From Orbus hercynius (lineage in GTDB: Bacteria; Pseudomonadota; Gammaproteobacteria; Enterobacterales; Orbaceae): a stretch of DNA of 64,000 nucleotides. A model generated the notes under the pieces. It did not search any database and had not been told where the DNA came from. It saw nothing but the letters and a program-made list of their open reading frames with translations. This document shows positions 47,179-55,975 of this stretch, piece after piece. The stretch spans positions 227,334-291,333 of the forward strand of contig NZ_RBWY01000003.1 of the NCBI RefSeq assembly GCF_003634275.1, given 5' to 3'. The position numbers and the translations under genes are program-made. Within the stretch, counting starts at the first letter, position 1. The number at the start of each line of letters is the position of its first letter.

Positions 47179-47700
47179 ATGCAGTGGGTGATGACGGATG
47201 CGTTTAGGCAAGATTTAAAACAATTGGTGGCGCTGTTGACTAATCGTCCTGATTTGCAATGGATGAATGAGATGATTGATCATTACCAATGGAATGATGC
47301 TGAGCACGATGAATTTGAACCGGCGTATCCAGTCAGTGACGAAGAGCTGATCGCGTTTCGCCAAGTTGAGATCATCGGTGACCTCTTACAACCGGAATTT
47401 ATGCTGCAAATCGATTGGAACGAAGGCGTTGACCAGCTTGAAGCCGGGATTGAAGATCTGTTACTCAGCAATTTTGGGGTCAATCGGGCATCATTCCCCA
47501 ATATGCGCCATTACGATAACCGTACGACGATTGCCGATGAACGAGTGTTAGGCGATTTTAATCGAGAACTGAAAAAACAAGGCTTTAATCTGGCTAATAT
47601 TATCTCGGGTGATGATAATGTTTGGATCATCGTCTACCCAACCACTGCACACAGCCAAGTCGAACAGTTAATGAGTCAATTGGGCGCCGAACTTGCCTAG
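47179..47700 (+). CDS. Hypothetical acidic protein
   Basis: 173-aa acidic cytoplasmic protein starting after AAGGAG, MQWVMTDAFRQDLKQLVALL. Asp/Glu-rich patches (WNDAEHDEFEP) and a C-terminal half with DDNVWIIVYPTT. I do not recognise the family; DUF6630-like is a weak guess. It lies between the two inverted RadC-like genes, upstream of a lipoprotein on the same strand, and could be cotranscribed with it. Confidence 0.65.
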   Translation: MQWVMTDAFRQDLKQLVALLTNRPDLQWMNEMIDHYQWNDAEHDEFEPAYPVSDEELIAFRQVEIIGDLLQPEFMLQIDWNEGVDQLEAGIEDLLLSNFGVNRASFPNMRHYDNRTTIADERVLGDFNRELKKQGFNLANIISGDDNVWIIVYPTTAHSQVEQLMSQLGAELA

Positions 47701-47748
47701 TTTTATTATCATTGATTCATTATTGCAGATAGACTTTACTAAAAACGC

Positions 47749-48231
47749 ATGTTAACTAAATTGATGAGGGTAATGGTGAGTATGATATTTTTTAAATCGC
47801 GTCAATATATCAATGTAGGCAATCGGGTTGATGCGGTCAAAATTAAAATTGTGGTACTTGTTAGTTTGATAGGGTTACTTGCCGGCTGTGTGACTGAAGC
47901 GGGTTATCAGCGAAAATTACAGCGCTCTGTCGGAATGTCAAAGCAACAGTTGATCGATGAATGGGGGGAACCGGTAACCGAGTTTGCGCATAAGCAAGTG
48001 TATAGTCAGGGCAAGTTATTACAAAAAGCTGAGACCATTATGAACTATTATCAGCATACTAATTTTAATCAGCCGGCAAAGCTTACCATTAAGCAGGTGA
48101 GTAACAATTCGCTAACATATGATTTTCAACCCCAATCAACAACGACGTTTTCGTGTTTAACAACATTTAGGCTTGAACATGATCGCGTAGTGAGCTACAA
48201 GTATGAAGGTAATAATTGTGTCGCGTACTAG
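47749..48231 (+). CDS. Small lipoprotein, SmpA/OmlA-like context unknown
   Basis: Up to 160 aa. The lipobox LLAGC gives an acylated Cys after a hydrophobic stretch (VVLVSLIGLLAGC). The start is uncertain: ATGs at 47749, 47773 and 47782 all leave an unusually long N-region. The mature part VTEAGYQRKLQRSVGMSKQQ, LIDEWGEP resembles the short lipoproteins whose Gly-Trp-like folding motif follows a KxxLixxWGxP segment. Two Cys near the end may form a disulfide. Function unknown. Confidence 0.65.
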   Translation: MLTKLMRVMVSMIFFKSRQYINVGNRVDAVKIKIVVLVSLIGLLAGCVTEAGYQRKLQRSVGMSKQQLIDEWGEPVTEFAHKQVYSQGKLLQKAETIMNYYQHTNFNQPAKLTIKQVSNNSLTYDFQPQSTTTFSCLTTFRLEHDRVVSYKYEGNNCVAY

Positions 48232-48423
48232 TTATGCTGATCTTTGTCAAATCACTTAATATTGCTATGGCGATAAATTGATCTTATTGCTATTTCAACC
48301 AGTGAACTTCTTTTAAGAAACATTACCAATTTCAATCCAAGCGGCTTCATGCCGCTTTTACAGATGCTAGCGCCGTTAGGAATCCAAGCTTGTCTGTTAA
48401 GATTGAATTTGAATAGGTGTGCC

Positions 48424-48993
48424 TTAAACATCACTTTTTTGCCGCTCATCACGGTGCCTTGCTCTGCGCTCGCCTCTGCCATGCTTTTCGTAATGATGAT
48501 GGCGGCGGCGGTGCCCATGGTCATCATCATGGCTTTCATCGTCGTCAAGTTCACCGAGATTGCTTTTCAGGGTGTCGAGCAATTTATCGAGTAAACCCGA
48601 TAAGGTTTGCTGTTCCTCGCTTGATAAGCCGGCAAATAGTGCATCAACGTAGCTTTGTCGCAGGGCTTCCACTTCGGCAACGGAAGCACGGCCTGCCTCG
48701 GTGATAAACACGTTACTGATGCGACGATCGGTGTCGTGTGGACGGCGTTCAATCAACTGATTGGCTTCGAGCTTGGTTAACAGTTCGCCGAGTGACGGTG
48801 GGCGGATGTGCAATAACTCCGCTAACGCACGTTGGCTAATGCCATTATTTTGATTGACTAACGACAGGGTGCGACCTTGCCCGCGATGCATATCTGGCTG
48901 ACGCTGATTTTTTTTTGCGCCATGACCGCGTTGCAGTAGGTTGGTGCAGTAATGTAATTGGTGGTAAAGTTTACCGGAAAAATGGGTTGTCAT
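48424..48993 (-). CDS. MarR-family regulator with His/Asp-rich tail
   Basis: About 189 aa from ATG 48993, preceded by GGAG. The winged helix reads GISQRALAELLHIRPPSLGE, LLTKLEANQLIERRPHDTDR, RISNVFITEAG. The C-terminal 35 residues are an unusual charged tail, DDDESHDDDHGHRRRHHHYE then Arg-rich, which could bind metal. Three palindromes upstream are probable operators, suggesting autoregulation. No efflux gene lies beside it on either strand; the obvious target is missing. Somewhat GC-rich compared with the core. Confidence 0.82.
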   Translation of the reverse strand: MTTHFSGKLYHQLHYCTNLLQRGHGAKKNQRQPDMHRGQGRTLSLVNQNNGISQRALAELLHIRPPSLGELLTKLEANQLIERRPHDTDRRISNVFITEAGRASVAEVEALRQSYVDALFAGLSSEEQQTLSGLLDKLLDTLKSNLGELDDDESHDDDHGHRRRHHHYEKHGRGERRARHRDERQKSDV

Positions 48994-49039
48994 AATCACT
49001 CCTTATAAAAATATCCTATAACAATAATGAATTAATAAG

Positions 49040-49109
49040 ATTAGGATCCTAATGGAAACGAATGATAAGGTACCTTATTATCTTTGTCAAGTTATTTAGG
49101 TACCTTATT
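49040..49109. promoter_or_regulatory. Three palindromic operators for the MarR regulator
   Basis: ATTAGGATCCTAAT (49040-49053, perfect), ATAAGGTACCTTAT (49065-49078, perfect) and ATTTAGGTACCTTATT (49094-49109, near-perfect). All share AGG-N2-CCT; centres are 25 and 30 bases apart. They start 47 bases before the marR ATG, the expected place for autoregulatory sites. Confidence 0.7.
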
Positions 49110-49276
49110 AATTTCAAGGCAAATGACCAATTTATCCTGACGGGAATCGGGCCGCAAAGCCTGATGAGTACAGGCTGACTTGCCATAAAGTTCAGTTTGC
49201 GCGCATGAATTGCGCGGTAAGAAGTCAAACTGACTGCATGATTTTTAAACAAATCAAGTCAACCGCTATCGGTCAA

Positions 49277-49298
49277 TTTTGCGATCTGCCTCGCAAAA
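49277..49298. repeat. GCGAG hairpin element b
   Basis: TTTTGCGA-TCTGCC-TCGCAAAA, perfect 8-bp arms. Related to elements at 44129, 50216, 53525 and 53567. Confidence 0.55.
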
Positions 49299-49432
49299 AA
49301 TAATGCAATTTAACAATGCTAACATCTTGAAAATTCATCAACAAAAATCGGCGCAGTTTATCGGTTTACGTTTTAATTTAAGTGGGAATTGTGCTATATT
49401 TTGCTGTCAATCAACAACGGTTAGGTGAGCAG

Positions 49433-50152
49433 ATGGATATTAAACTCGGCAAAAATGATAAAAAATATATCGAAGGCACCGACGACGTGTTTAGTATTAT
49501 GCAGCGCATCTTACTGCGCGAAAACAAAATCGACCGCGATAAAGAACATTTTTGGATCATCGGCATGAACGAAGCCGGTTTTATCCTCTATATCGAGCTG
49601 ATTGCCCTTGGCACGGTGCGCAGTGTGCCGATTGAACCGATGAATATTTTCCGCGTAGCGGTGATGAAAAACGCCACCCGCGTGATTGCCGTGCATAATC
49701 ACCCCGCTGGCAGCTTGATCCCGTCGGACGCCGACAAAGACATCACCGACCGCCTGATCCAAGTCGGACGCATCTTAAACATCGCCCTGATTGACCACCT
49801 CATCATCACCCCCGAACACTACCTCAGCTTTCGCCAAATCGAACTGATGAACGAGCTTGAACAAAGCCTAAAATACGTGCCAACCTACCAAGTGGTTGCG
49901 CAAATTCGAAAAGAAGAAAAAGCGATTGCTAAAGAGAAATTGGCGGTGGAGAAGGGCAAAACCAAGACGGCTGAGGAAAAGGCAAGGGCAGAGAAAGAAC
50001 AAAAAGAAGCTGCATTAGCACAAGCCAAAGCATTAGCAACCGCCTTACTCAACAAAGGTGTTGATGTTGAAACGATTGCTAAAATTATGGAAATTGACGT
50101 TAAAGCTGTGCAGAAGATTCTGAGGAAGAAAACGGCCAAAGCTAAAGAGTAA
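49433..50152 (+). CDS. RadC-like JAB/MPN protein with coiled-coil tail, copy 2
   Basis: 239 aa from ATG 49433 (MDIKLGKNDKKYIEGTDDVF) after AGGTGAG; a GTG upstream at 49382 is not needed. The JAB motif HNHPAGSLIPSDAD is intact. It has the same layout as copy 1. The DNA of the first 480 bases is nearly identical to copy 1, while the coiled coil (about 145-200) has diverged and the final segment VETIAKIMEIDVKAVQKIL is conserved. The pair faces outwards, 5' ends towards each other across 2.5 kb. Confidence 0.8.
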   Translation: MDIKLGKNDKKYIEGTDDVFSIMQRILLRENKIDRDKEHFWIIGMNEAGFILYIELIALGTVRSVPIEPMNIFRVAVMKNATRVIAVHNHPAGSLIPSDADKDITDRLIQVGRILNIALIDHLIITPEHYLSFRQIELMNELEQSLKYVPTYQVVAQIRKEEKAIAKEKLAVEKGKTKTAEEKARAEKEQKEAALAQAKALATALLNKGVDVETIAKIMEIDVKAVQKILRKKTAKAKE

Positions 50153-50167
50153 TGAGTAACCAGTTTC

Positions 50168-50196
50168 AAAAAATGCGAGCTTGCTCGCATTTTTTA
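50168..50196 (+). terminator. Terminator of RadC-like copy 2
   Basis: Perfect 13-bp stem AAAAAATGCGAGC/GCTCGCATTTTTT around a TT loop. The core TGCGAG-N4-CTCGCA is the same as in the dispersed hairpin elements. Confidence 0.88.
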
Positions 50197-50463
50197 TGTT
50201 TTCAATTTGGTATTTTGCGAGGTAACGCGCAGAATTGAATGAAAATTTCACAAGTTTAAAACGATAATCTGAATGCATATAAATATAATTTATAAAATCT
50301 GGTTAAAATGATTTATGTTGTCTAGGGAGCAATGAAAATTTTTCAGAATGTTGCGTGGATAAATGTTTTAGCCTCTAACAAGAAGAACTGATAAAAAATT
50401 AACCCGTTAAATATTTCGCTTGCTGTTTGATTTATAGCACTAACTACTACACAAGAGGTATTC
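50197..50463. other. Intergenic region before the RelA/SpoT-domain gene
   Basis: AT-rich; contains one degenerate GCGAG element at 50216-50231 (TGCGAG-GTAA-CGCGCA). Otherwise it must hold the promoter of the gene at 50464, whose AGAGGT ribosome site is at its end. Nothing else seen. Confidence 0.5.
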
Positions 50464-51528
50464 ATGGCATCTTTAAATTATGAAGAAGAAAAGGCACAAT
50501 TCTTAGACTTTTATGCTTTAAAGCATAAGTTACTTGAGGATGCAAAGGATTCTTTTGTTGCTCTTACAAACGCATTATTGATTCATGTTGGTTCTATAGC
50601 TATTGCAAAAATTGATGGTCGTGTTAAAGAGAAAGCCGAGTGTATTAAAAAATTTAATCTCAAATACCGAACAAATCTTGAATCAAATTCAACAGCTTAT
50701 AGTATCCGAGAGTACATCACTGATCTTATAGGGCTAAGAGTTGTATGTTTGTATGAAGATGACATAAATAAAATCGAGAAATGTCTATCTGAACATTTTG
50801 AAATAATTGATAAAACGGACAAAACTGCACAGATAGAAAATACTGAAGATCATTTTGGTTACAAAGGACTTCATCTGGATCTACGGCTGAACGAACAGAG
50901 AATGAATTTACCGGAATACACTAAATATTCTGAATTTAGATTCGAGATCCAGGTCCGAACAATTATTCAGGATTCTTGGAGTGTGCTAGATCATAAGATC
51001 AAATATAAAAAGTCAATTCCCACTAGGTTAAAACGTCGCATAAATACACTCGCAGCTCTGTTTGAGCTTGCAGATCAAGAATTTCGTAATATTAGAGATT
51101 CAACATTTGAAGAAATTAAAAAAGAGGAGATTTCAGACGATATACTTTCACAAGAAACTAATGATAGTCAAAGTCAGCAAGAAGGTAAAAAGTCCCTAGT
51201 GTCAAAGCTAAATGCTTTTAGTTTTCTGAAAATCGCAAATCATTTTTTTAATGATTTTGAATTTGAACCACATAAAGTCGATGGATTCACACAGGAAGTA
51301 GTCGGCATGAAACCAAACATTAGTAGGGGTGAATTTAATTTTTATATGAAAGAAAATATATCTAAGATTAAGAGCTATCAACGGTATTTTGAACAAGCAA
51401 ATCCAAATGACACACTAAACCCATACACCATAATACGGCATTGTCTGTTTCTTGGCAACAAACAGGTATTTGAAAATATACTAACAAATGAGGCTAAACA
51501 AAGATTTGAATCGTGGCAGAATAGCTAA
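50464..51528 (+). CDS. Standalone RelA/SpoT nucleotidyltransferase-domain protein
   Basis: 354 aa. The domain spans about residues 25-215, with GRVKEKAECIKKF, the Asp-Gly block ITDLIGLRVVCLYEDD, the G-loop-like HFGYKGLHLDLRL and FEIQVRTIIQDSWSVLDHKI, where RelA has EIQIRT...A.HW. No HD hydrolase, TGS or ACT domain is present. A C-terminal helical region of about 130 residues has no match that I know. Stand-alone members make (p)ppGpp/(p)ppApp or modify tRNA, and many act as toxins or phage-defence proteins. No obvious antitoxin lies beside it. Confidence 0.75.
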   Translation: MASLNYEEEKAQFLDFYALKHKLLEDAKDSFVALTNALLIHVGSIAIAKIDGRVKEKAECIKKFNLKYRTNLESNSTAYSIREYITDLIGLRVVCLYEDDINKIEKCLSEHFEIIDKTDKTAQIENTEDHFGYKGLHLDLRLNEQRMNLPEYTKYSEFRFEIQVRTIIQDSWSVLDHKIKYKKSIPTRLKRRINTLAALFELADQEFRNIRDSTFEEIKKEEISDDILSQETNDSQSQQEGKKSLVSKLNAFSFLKIANHFFNDFEFEPHKVDGFTQEVVGMKPNISRGEFNFYMKENISKIKSYQRYFEQANPNDTLNPYTIIRHCLFLGNKQVFENILTNEAKQRFESWQNS

Positions 51529-51599
51529 TACACTAATCATCTGCCAGAATAAACAGAGTCTAAGTATGTGTTAATATATTTCAATGCGTGCAGTACATT

Positions 51600-53231
51600 T
51601 TATGTATTTATATTTTCTATGTTATTTATAACAGACTCTACAACGGATAAAATTTCACTATATGGCATTTTAAAATATTCTCTTTTAGGATTAATTCTGT
51701 ATGCAGACAATTTTTCGTGGATAAGTTTTTCTGCAAGTATACAGTCTTTTGTTTCTCGCTCATGAGCAATTAAAAATTTATCTGGTGAGCTGGTAGTTCT
51801 TGATAGTTCTAAAGCCCTAATAGTTGTATTTCTCTTTGTAAGACCTATCTTAAAAATATTTTTATCATGCGCAGCAGAGCGCATTATATATATAGTCCCT
51901 TGATTTTTATTTATATTTTCTCTTTTGACATTTAAGTAATTATTTTCTTCTTTTTCCTCAAACCATGATAATGTTTGATTAATCCATGTTCTACCATGTA
52001 TTGGTTGTCCATTTTTATCTCTACCTACACCTCTATGATCTAATTTTTTCCAGTAACCGCTTGTTTCAATTTTATAATCCGGCGACAATAAAACAATGTC
52101 TTCTGAAGATTGTTTATTTCTACTTGGTATTCTTGATATATTACGATAGCTTATGAGGTATTTAGAATCTACTTCCGATATTATTTTACGGTTTTTTAAT
52201 TGTTTCTGAAATTCTAAATATTGAGTTGGGTGTCTTTCAATAACTATATCATCTTCAAATTTTTTCATATAAGAGGGAATTAGAAGACAATTTTTACATA
52301 ATTCAAAAAGAGCAGAATAGGATTCAATTTTTTTCCTATTATTTTCATACGCTGACTTAAATTTATCATTTATAAATTCACCATCATTATTTAGATAGGA
52401 ATCTACATTATCAGTTATGATCACATAGGACTTCCCGTGATCCTGTAAAACGTATCGAGCATCTATCGTTTTGGTCTTTAGGTCAAAGCGAACAAGAATT
52501 ATTGTTTTCCATAAACTGTTATCTCCTTCATATAAAGGTTCGGCTCGTAATTCTCTTTTTTTATCAGGTTGTATATGTTCTCTTCCTGGGGCTATTTCAT
52601 AATTAAACTTATCCAAAAATGTTTTTTTTATTTTTACCGTTTCTTCTTCAATATTACATTTTTGTCCAGCAAATAGAATAATACTTACTTCTTTGCCAAA
52701 TTTAATCATTGATATTGCTGAAAATTCATATTTTTTCTTGTTAGAAGTTGTGAAGTCAATTTGATTTGATATATCATCAGAGGTAAAAGAATATATTTTC
52801 CTTTCTTCAAGAAATTCAAATTCATCTTTAACATTGTTAGCTGTAATATAATCAATAAAATCATCAAAAGAAAATATATAATCTAATTCATCTCTAATTT
52901 TAAATGTGGAAGTTTCTGGAATAAATTGATTGAATGCCTCAACAACATTAAACGATGTAGGCATATCATATAAACCACCATTAAATATTCTGCCGTTGTA
53001 TTCAAGATTAAACTCTCGTATTTGTTTATCTATAGGTAATTCTGAGCCATTTTTTTGTTGTATTTCTAATAATGCATAAGCTTTCTTAATGATTTTATCA
53101 ATTTTCTTTTTAATCGCAGTATCTTCCATTCGAGAAGATACTATTTTTTCATAGATCTCTCTAGCATAAGTGCCTTTAGGTGGAATAGCCATTGAACCAA
53201 TAGTTTTCATTCTATTATAATGAGTATTCAT
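51600..53231 (-). CDS. GIY-YIG (T5orf172-like) nuclease-domain protein
   Basis: 543 aa. The C-terminal about 100 residues are a T5orf172/MUG113-type GIY-YIG domain: GTIYIMRSAAHDKNIFKIGL, then TTIRALELSRTTSSPDKF and EKLIHEKLSAYRINPKREYF. The large N-terminal part (about 430 residues) is AT-rich, Lys/Ile/Asn-rich and not recognised; it may be a recognition domain. It is convergent with the RelA/SpoT-domain gene (71 bases apart), with no shared operon. A restriction-like or phage-defence role is inferred from domain and neighbourhood only. Confidence 0.72.
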   Translation of the reverse strand: MNTHYNRMKTIGSMAIPPKGTYAREIYEKIVSSRMEDTAIKKKIDKIIKKAYALLEIQQKNGSELPIDKQIREFNLEYNGRIFNGGLYDMPTSFNVVEAFNQFIPETSTFKIRDELDYIFSFDDFIDYITANNVKDEFEFLEERKIYSFTSDDISNQIDFTTSNKKKYEFSAISMIKFGKEVSIILFAGQKCNIEEETVKIKKTFLDKFNYEIAPGREHIQPDKKRELRAEPLYEGDNSLWKTIILVRFDLKTKTIDARYVLQDHGKSYVIITDNVDSYLNNDGEFINDKFKSAYENNRKKIESYSALFELCKNCLLIPSYMKKFEDDIVIERHPTQYLEFQKQLKNRKIISEVDSKYLISYRNISRIPSRNKQSSEDIVLLSPDYKIETSGYWKKLDHRGVGRDKNGQPIHGRTWINQTLSWFEEKEENNYLNVKRENINKNQGTIYIMRSAAHDKNIFKIGLTKRNTTIRALELSRTTSSPDKFLIAHERETKDCILAEKLIHEKLSAYRINPKREYFKMPYSEILSVVESVINNIENINT

Positions 53232-53854
53232 GATAGTTTTTTCCTCAAAAAAATTAGACTTAGCATTATTGTATCGCTATTTTAAATATATTCTGTTCTT
53301 TTTATATATATCACCGTTACAGATTTATATTTTTCTTAGAATCTATCCCATTTTTGGCTTTCACATTAGTACAATTAGTTTTAACCAAAAGGAGGGAAAA
53401 TTGAAGTGATTCTTGAGTACAGGATTAGGACATATCCATTTATTTTGTACTTGCTCCTAACTATCTTATAACCTGGCAATCCAGTATCCATATTTATCAC
53501 TATCGGCAATATTTAAGCTAAATTTGTGAGACAGCTCGCAATTAAACTTTTTCTTTATCATAATCTTGTAAGACATCTCGCAAAACCACCTCACTTGACC
53601 TTACCTCGACCGTTAAAAACGGCCGACGACGGCGTGAGGCGGGGAATGACGACGTCATCCGTTTTTTCAGGTCAGGAGCGGGATTGCCAAGGGAATGCGG
53701 CATTCCCTTGGCCGGGCGCAGGCAACGATCTCAAGCCCAACGCCGTGATGCTTCAGCGACCGAATCATCACCAACATTATCATTAAATCCCTGCAAATTT
53801 CTTGCAGAAATACTCCCCATTTCAATCAAAACAGCTGAGCTACCGCTGTGCGGA
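53232..53854. other. Gene-poor stretch with GC-rich patch and hairpins
   Basis: About 620 bases. The left half is AT-rich and holds the promoter of the GIY-YIG gene. GCGAG elements lie at 53525-53540 and 53567-53582. From about 53590 to 53760 the composition jumps to GC-rich, unlike both neighbours; this patch contains a perfect 12-bp palindrome at 53688-53712 (CCAAGGGAATGC, one base, GCATTCCCTTGG). Open frames here show no protein family. It reads like debris of an element. Confidence 0.5.
53525..53582. repeat. Tandem GCGAG hairpin elements d and e
   Basis: TGTGAG-ACAG-CTCGCA (53525-53540) and TGTAAG-ACAT-CTCGCA (53567-53582): the same right arm, the same AGACA centre, 42 bases apart. They are degenerate relatives of the hairpins at 44129 and 50173. 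Confidence 0.55.
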
Positions 53855-54631
53855 TTAACGGATGCTTAAGTGTTCGCGCGCATAGTGCATTGGCGTGACG
53901 CCGGTGTGTTGGCGAAAAAAACAGATAAAAGCACTGTCACTAATGAACTCCAGCTGCTGCGCCACGTGATGGATCGCCGCACCATCGGCAAGCAGTTCAA
54001 TGGCTTTGAGTAAACGCCATTGTTGACGCCAGCTTTGGTAATTCATGCCAGTTTCTTGAATAAAAATACGGCTAATGGTGCGTTCGCTGGCGCCGATTTT
54101 TTGCGCCAGTTGCTGTAACCGTGGCGGCAGTCCGCCTTGGTGTACGTTAATGAGCCAGCCTTGTAGACGGCGATCGCGTGGGTAAGATAAGCGCCAGTTT
54201 TCATGCCTTGCCTGTTGTATCTCTTGGGTGAATACCGTCAGCAGGCTCTGCTGCTGATCAGCGGGCATATCCCAAGGCCAAAACGCCATGCGCTCAATCA
54301 CCGCAAACAGCAGCGGATTAACCGCTGCAATGTGCAGCGGTAACGCCGACAATGGCAACGAGGGAGTAAAATATAACGAGCGGTAGTCCATCACCCCTCG
54401 CATCATGGCGCGGTGCATGGTGTTCGCTGGGATCCACGCGGCGCGGCTCGGCGGCAATAAGCACAAGGTGTCTGCCAGTTCAATGGTGATACAACCCGAT
54501 GCGGCAAACAGCAATTGGTGACGCTGGTGGCTGTGCCGTCCCGAATCATGCTGCCCCATTTTAGCGGCGATACCGACCACCGGCGCGCTAAAGTCATCCG
54601 CATTAAACGCTTGGTCTGGCGTAATTTCCAT
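53855..54631 (-). CDS. AraC-family transcriptional regulator
   Basis: 258 aa. The N-terminal cupin sensor (about 20-110, with HSHQRHQLLFAASGCITIEL, AAWIPANTMHRA) is followed by two helix-turn-helix units (LQQLAQKIGASERTISRIF and IHHVAQQLEFISDSAFICFF). It is divergent from the MFS efflux gene with a 106-base shared promoter region, an arrangement like E. coli nimR-nimT. It probably regulates that gene. GC content is higher than in the core genes. Confidence 0.88.
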   Translation of the reverse strand: MEITPDQAFNADDFSAPVVGIAAKMGQHDSGRHSHQRHQLLFAASGCITIELADTLCLLPPSRAAWIPANTMHRAMMRGVMDYRSLYFTPSLPLSALPLHIAAVNPLLFAVIERMAFWPWDMPADQQQSLLTVFTQEIQQARHENWRLSYPRDRRLQGWLINVHQGGLPPRLQQLAQKIGASERTISRIFIQETGMNYQSWRQQWRLLKAIELLADGAAIHHVAQQLEFISDSAFICFFRQHTGVTPMHYAREHLSIR

Positions 54632-54737
54632 TATGTTGTCCGATATTTGATATATTTAGTCATAATCATTGTAATCAAACAGGCTGAATTGAGCAATAAT
54701 GGCGCCCATTGTCAGTGATATTAAATGAAGGATTATC

Positions 54738-55859
54738 ATGAATAACAAAATCCCGCCGTTGTGGTTATTGGTCTTATTGATCATGTTTCCTCAGTTGGTC
54801 GAAACCATTTACAGTCCGGCGCTGCCGGATATTGCCGCGTCGTTTAAGGTCAGCCACGAGCAAGCGGCGCAAACGCTGTCGGTCTATTTTGTCGCTTTTG
54901 CCTTTGGCGTGGCATTATGGGGTCGGTTAAGTGACCAGATTGGCCGGCGACCGGCGATGTTAGCCGGCTTGTTGTGTTATGCACTGGGCAGCGTGATGGC
55001 GCTAGTAACGCGCGATTTTAATGGGCTGTTAGTAGCGCGCATGATTGCCGCACTGGGCGCGGCGGCCGGCTCGGTGGTGGTGCAAACTATGCTGCGGGAT
55101 AGCTATCAGTCGATTAAGCTGGCAGCGGTTTTTTCGATCATGGGGGCCGCGCTTTCGGTCAGTCCGGTATTTGGTTTAGTGATTGGCGGCGGCTTAGTCA
55201 GCCAGTACGGTCAGCAAGGGGTTTTTATCACCCTTACTGGATTGGCGGGGTTGCTGATGCTGCTAACCATGCGCTGCCTGCCGGAAACTCGGCCGACCCC
55301 AGCGACGCAGTCAAAAATTGGCCCGCTTGCCTGGCGCATGGGGCGCGATGGGGCGCTGTGGCGTCATGCGCTGCTGATCGCTTTATTTAACGGCATGCTG
55401 TTTAGTTATTACAGTTTAGCACCATTTTTATTTGCCAGCTTCGATTGGGACGCCAGCGCGTTTGGCTGGACCGGTGGGCTCATTGCCGCCGCTTCATTAT
55501 TTGCCAGTTTGCTAAATCGCCGCTTACTTGGGCGAGGCGTTCAGCCTGAGCGACTGGTCCATTATGCCTGCCTGCTCGCGCTGTTGTCGGGATTACTGGC
55601 ATGGGGATTACAACATTCACCTTGGATTCTCGTTGCCATTGCGGGCATTGCCATCGCCTACACCATTGCCATCCCCAACATCCTAAGCCAAGCCCTACGG
55701 CATTACCAATGCCACGCCGGCACCGCCAGCGCACTATTTGGCTTAAGCTATTATTTACTCCTAGGGCTCCTCCTAGGCATCGCCGCACTCATACAACAAC
55801 TCGGCCCAACCCTCACCGCCTTTGCCCTGATTGCTTGGGGGATAAGGGGGCGGGGGTAA
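54738..55859 (+). CDS. Bcr/CflA-family MFS drug efflux transporter
   Basis: 373 aa, with 11-12 membrane segments. SPALPDIAASFKVSHEQAAQTL in the first loop and the MFS motif GRLSDQIGRRPAMLAG identify the Bcr/CflA branch (usual length about 390-400). The end FALIAWGIRGRG is abrupt compared with relatives, so a small C-terminal change or frameshift is possible. Partner of the divergent AraC regulator. GC-rich, with likely transfer together with the regulator. Confidence 0.82.
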   Translation: MNNKIPPLWLLVLLIMFPQLVETIYSPALPDIAASFKVSHEQAAQTLSVYFVAFAFGVALWGRLSDQIGRRPAMLAGLLCYALGSVMALVTRDFNGLLVARMIAALGAAAGSVVVQTMLRDSYQSIKLAAVFSIMGAALSVSPVFGLVIGGGLVSQYGQQGVFITLTGLAGLLMLLTMRCLPETRPTPATQSKIGPLAWRMGRDGALWRHALLIALFNGMLFSYYSLAPFLFASFDWDASAFGWTGGLIAAASLFASLLNRRLLGRGVQPERLVHYACLLALLSGLLAWGLQHSPWILVAIAGIAIAYTIAIPNILSQALRHYQCHAGTASALFGLSYYLLLGLLLGIAALIQQLGPTLTAFALIAWGIRGRG

Positions 55860-55975
55860 ATCATACGCAATGCAGGTCATTGTTGGTTAAGTGATTAACG
55901 CAATTGATTATATTTGCGGTGACTGTGATACAATTTGCCGTATGCATCTTTTTATAACAATAAATACAGGCAGCA

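Larger units (their letters stand above)
49000..49432. other. Regulatory region between marR gene and RadC-like copy 2
   Basis: About 430 bases. It holds the MarR operators (listed separately), then hairpins GCCTG/CAGGC near 49157-49174 and CAGTTTG/CAAACTG enclosing CGCG/CGCG (about 49192-49231), a GCGAG element at 49277, and an extended -10 (TGCTATATT, about 49391) for RadC-like copy 2. The central structured part could be an untranslated RNA, but I see no known family. Confidence 0.45.

Noticed and set aside
48349..48704. Frames on the plus strand opposite marR
   Set aside because: His/Ala-rich shadows of the charged tail-coding segment.
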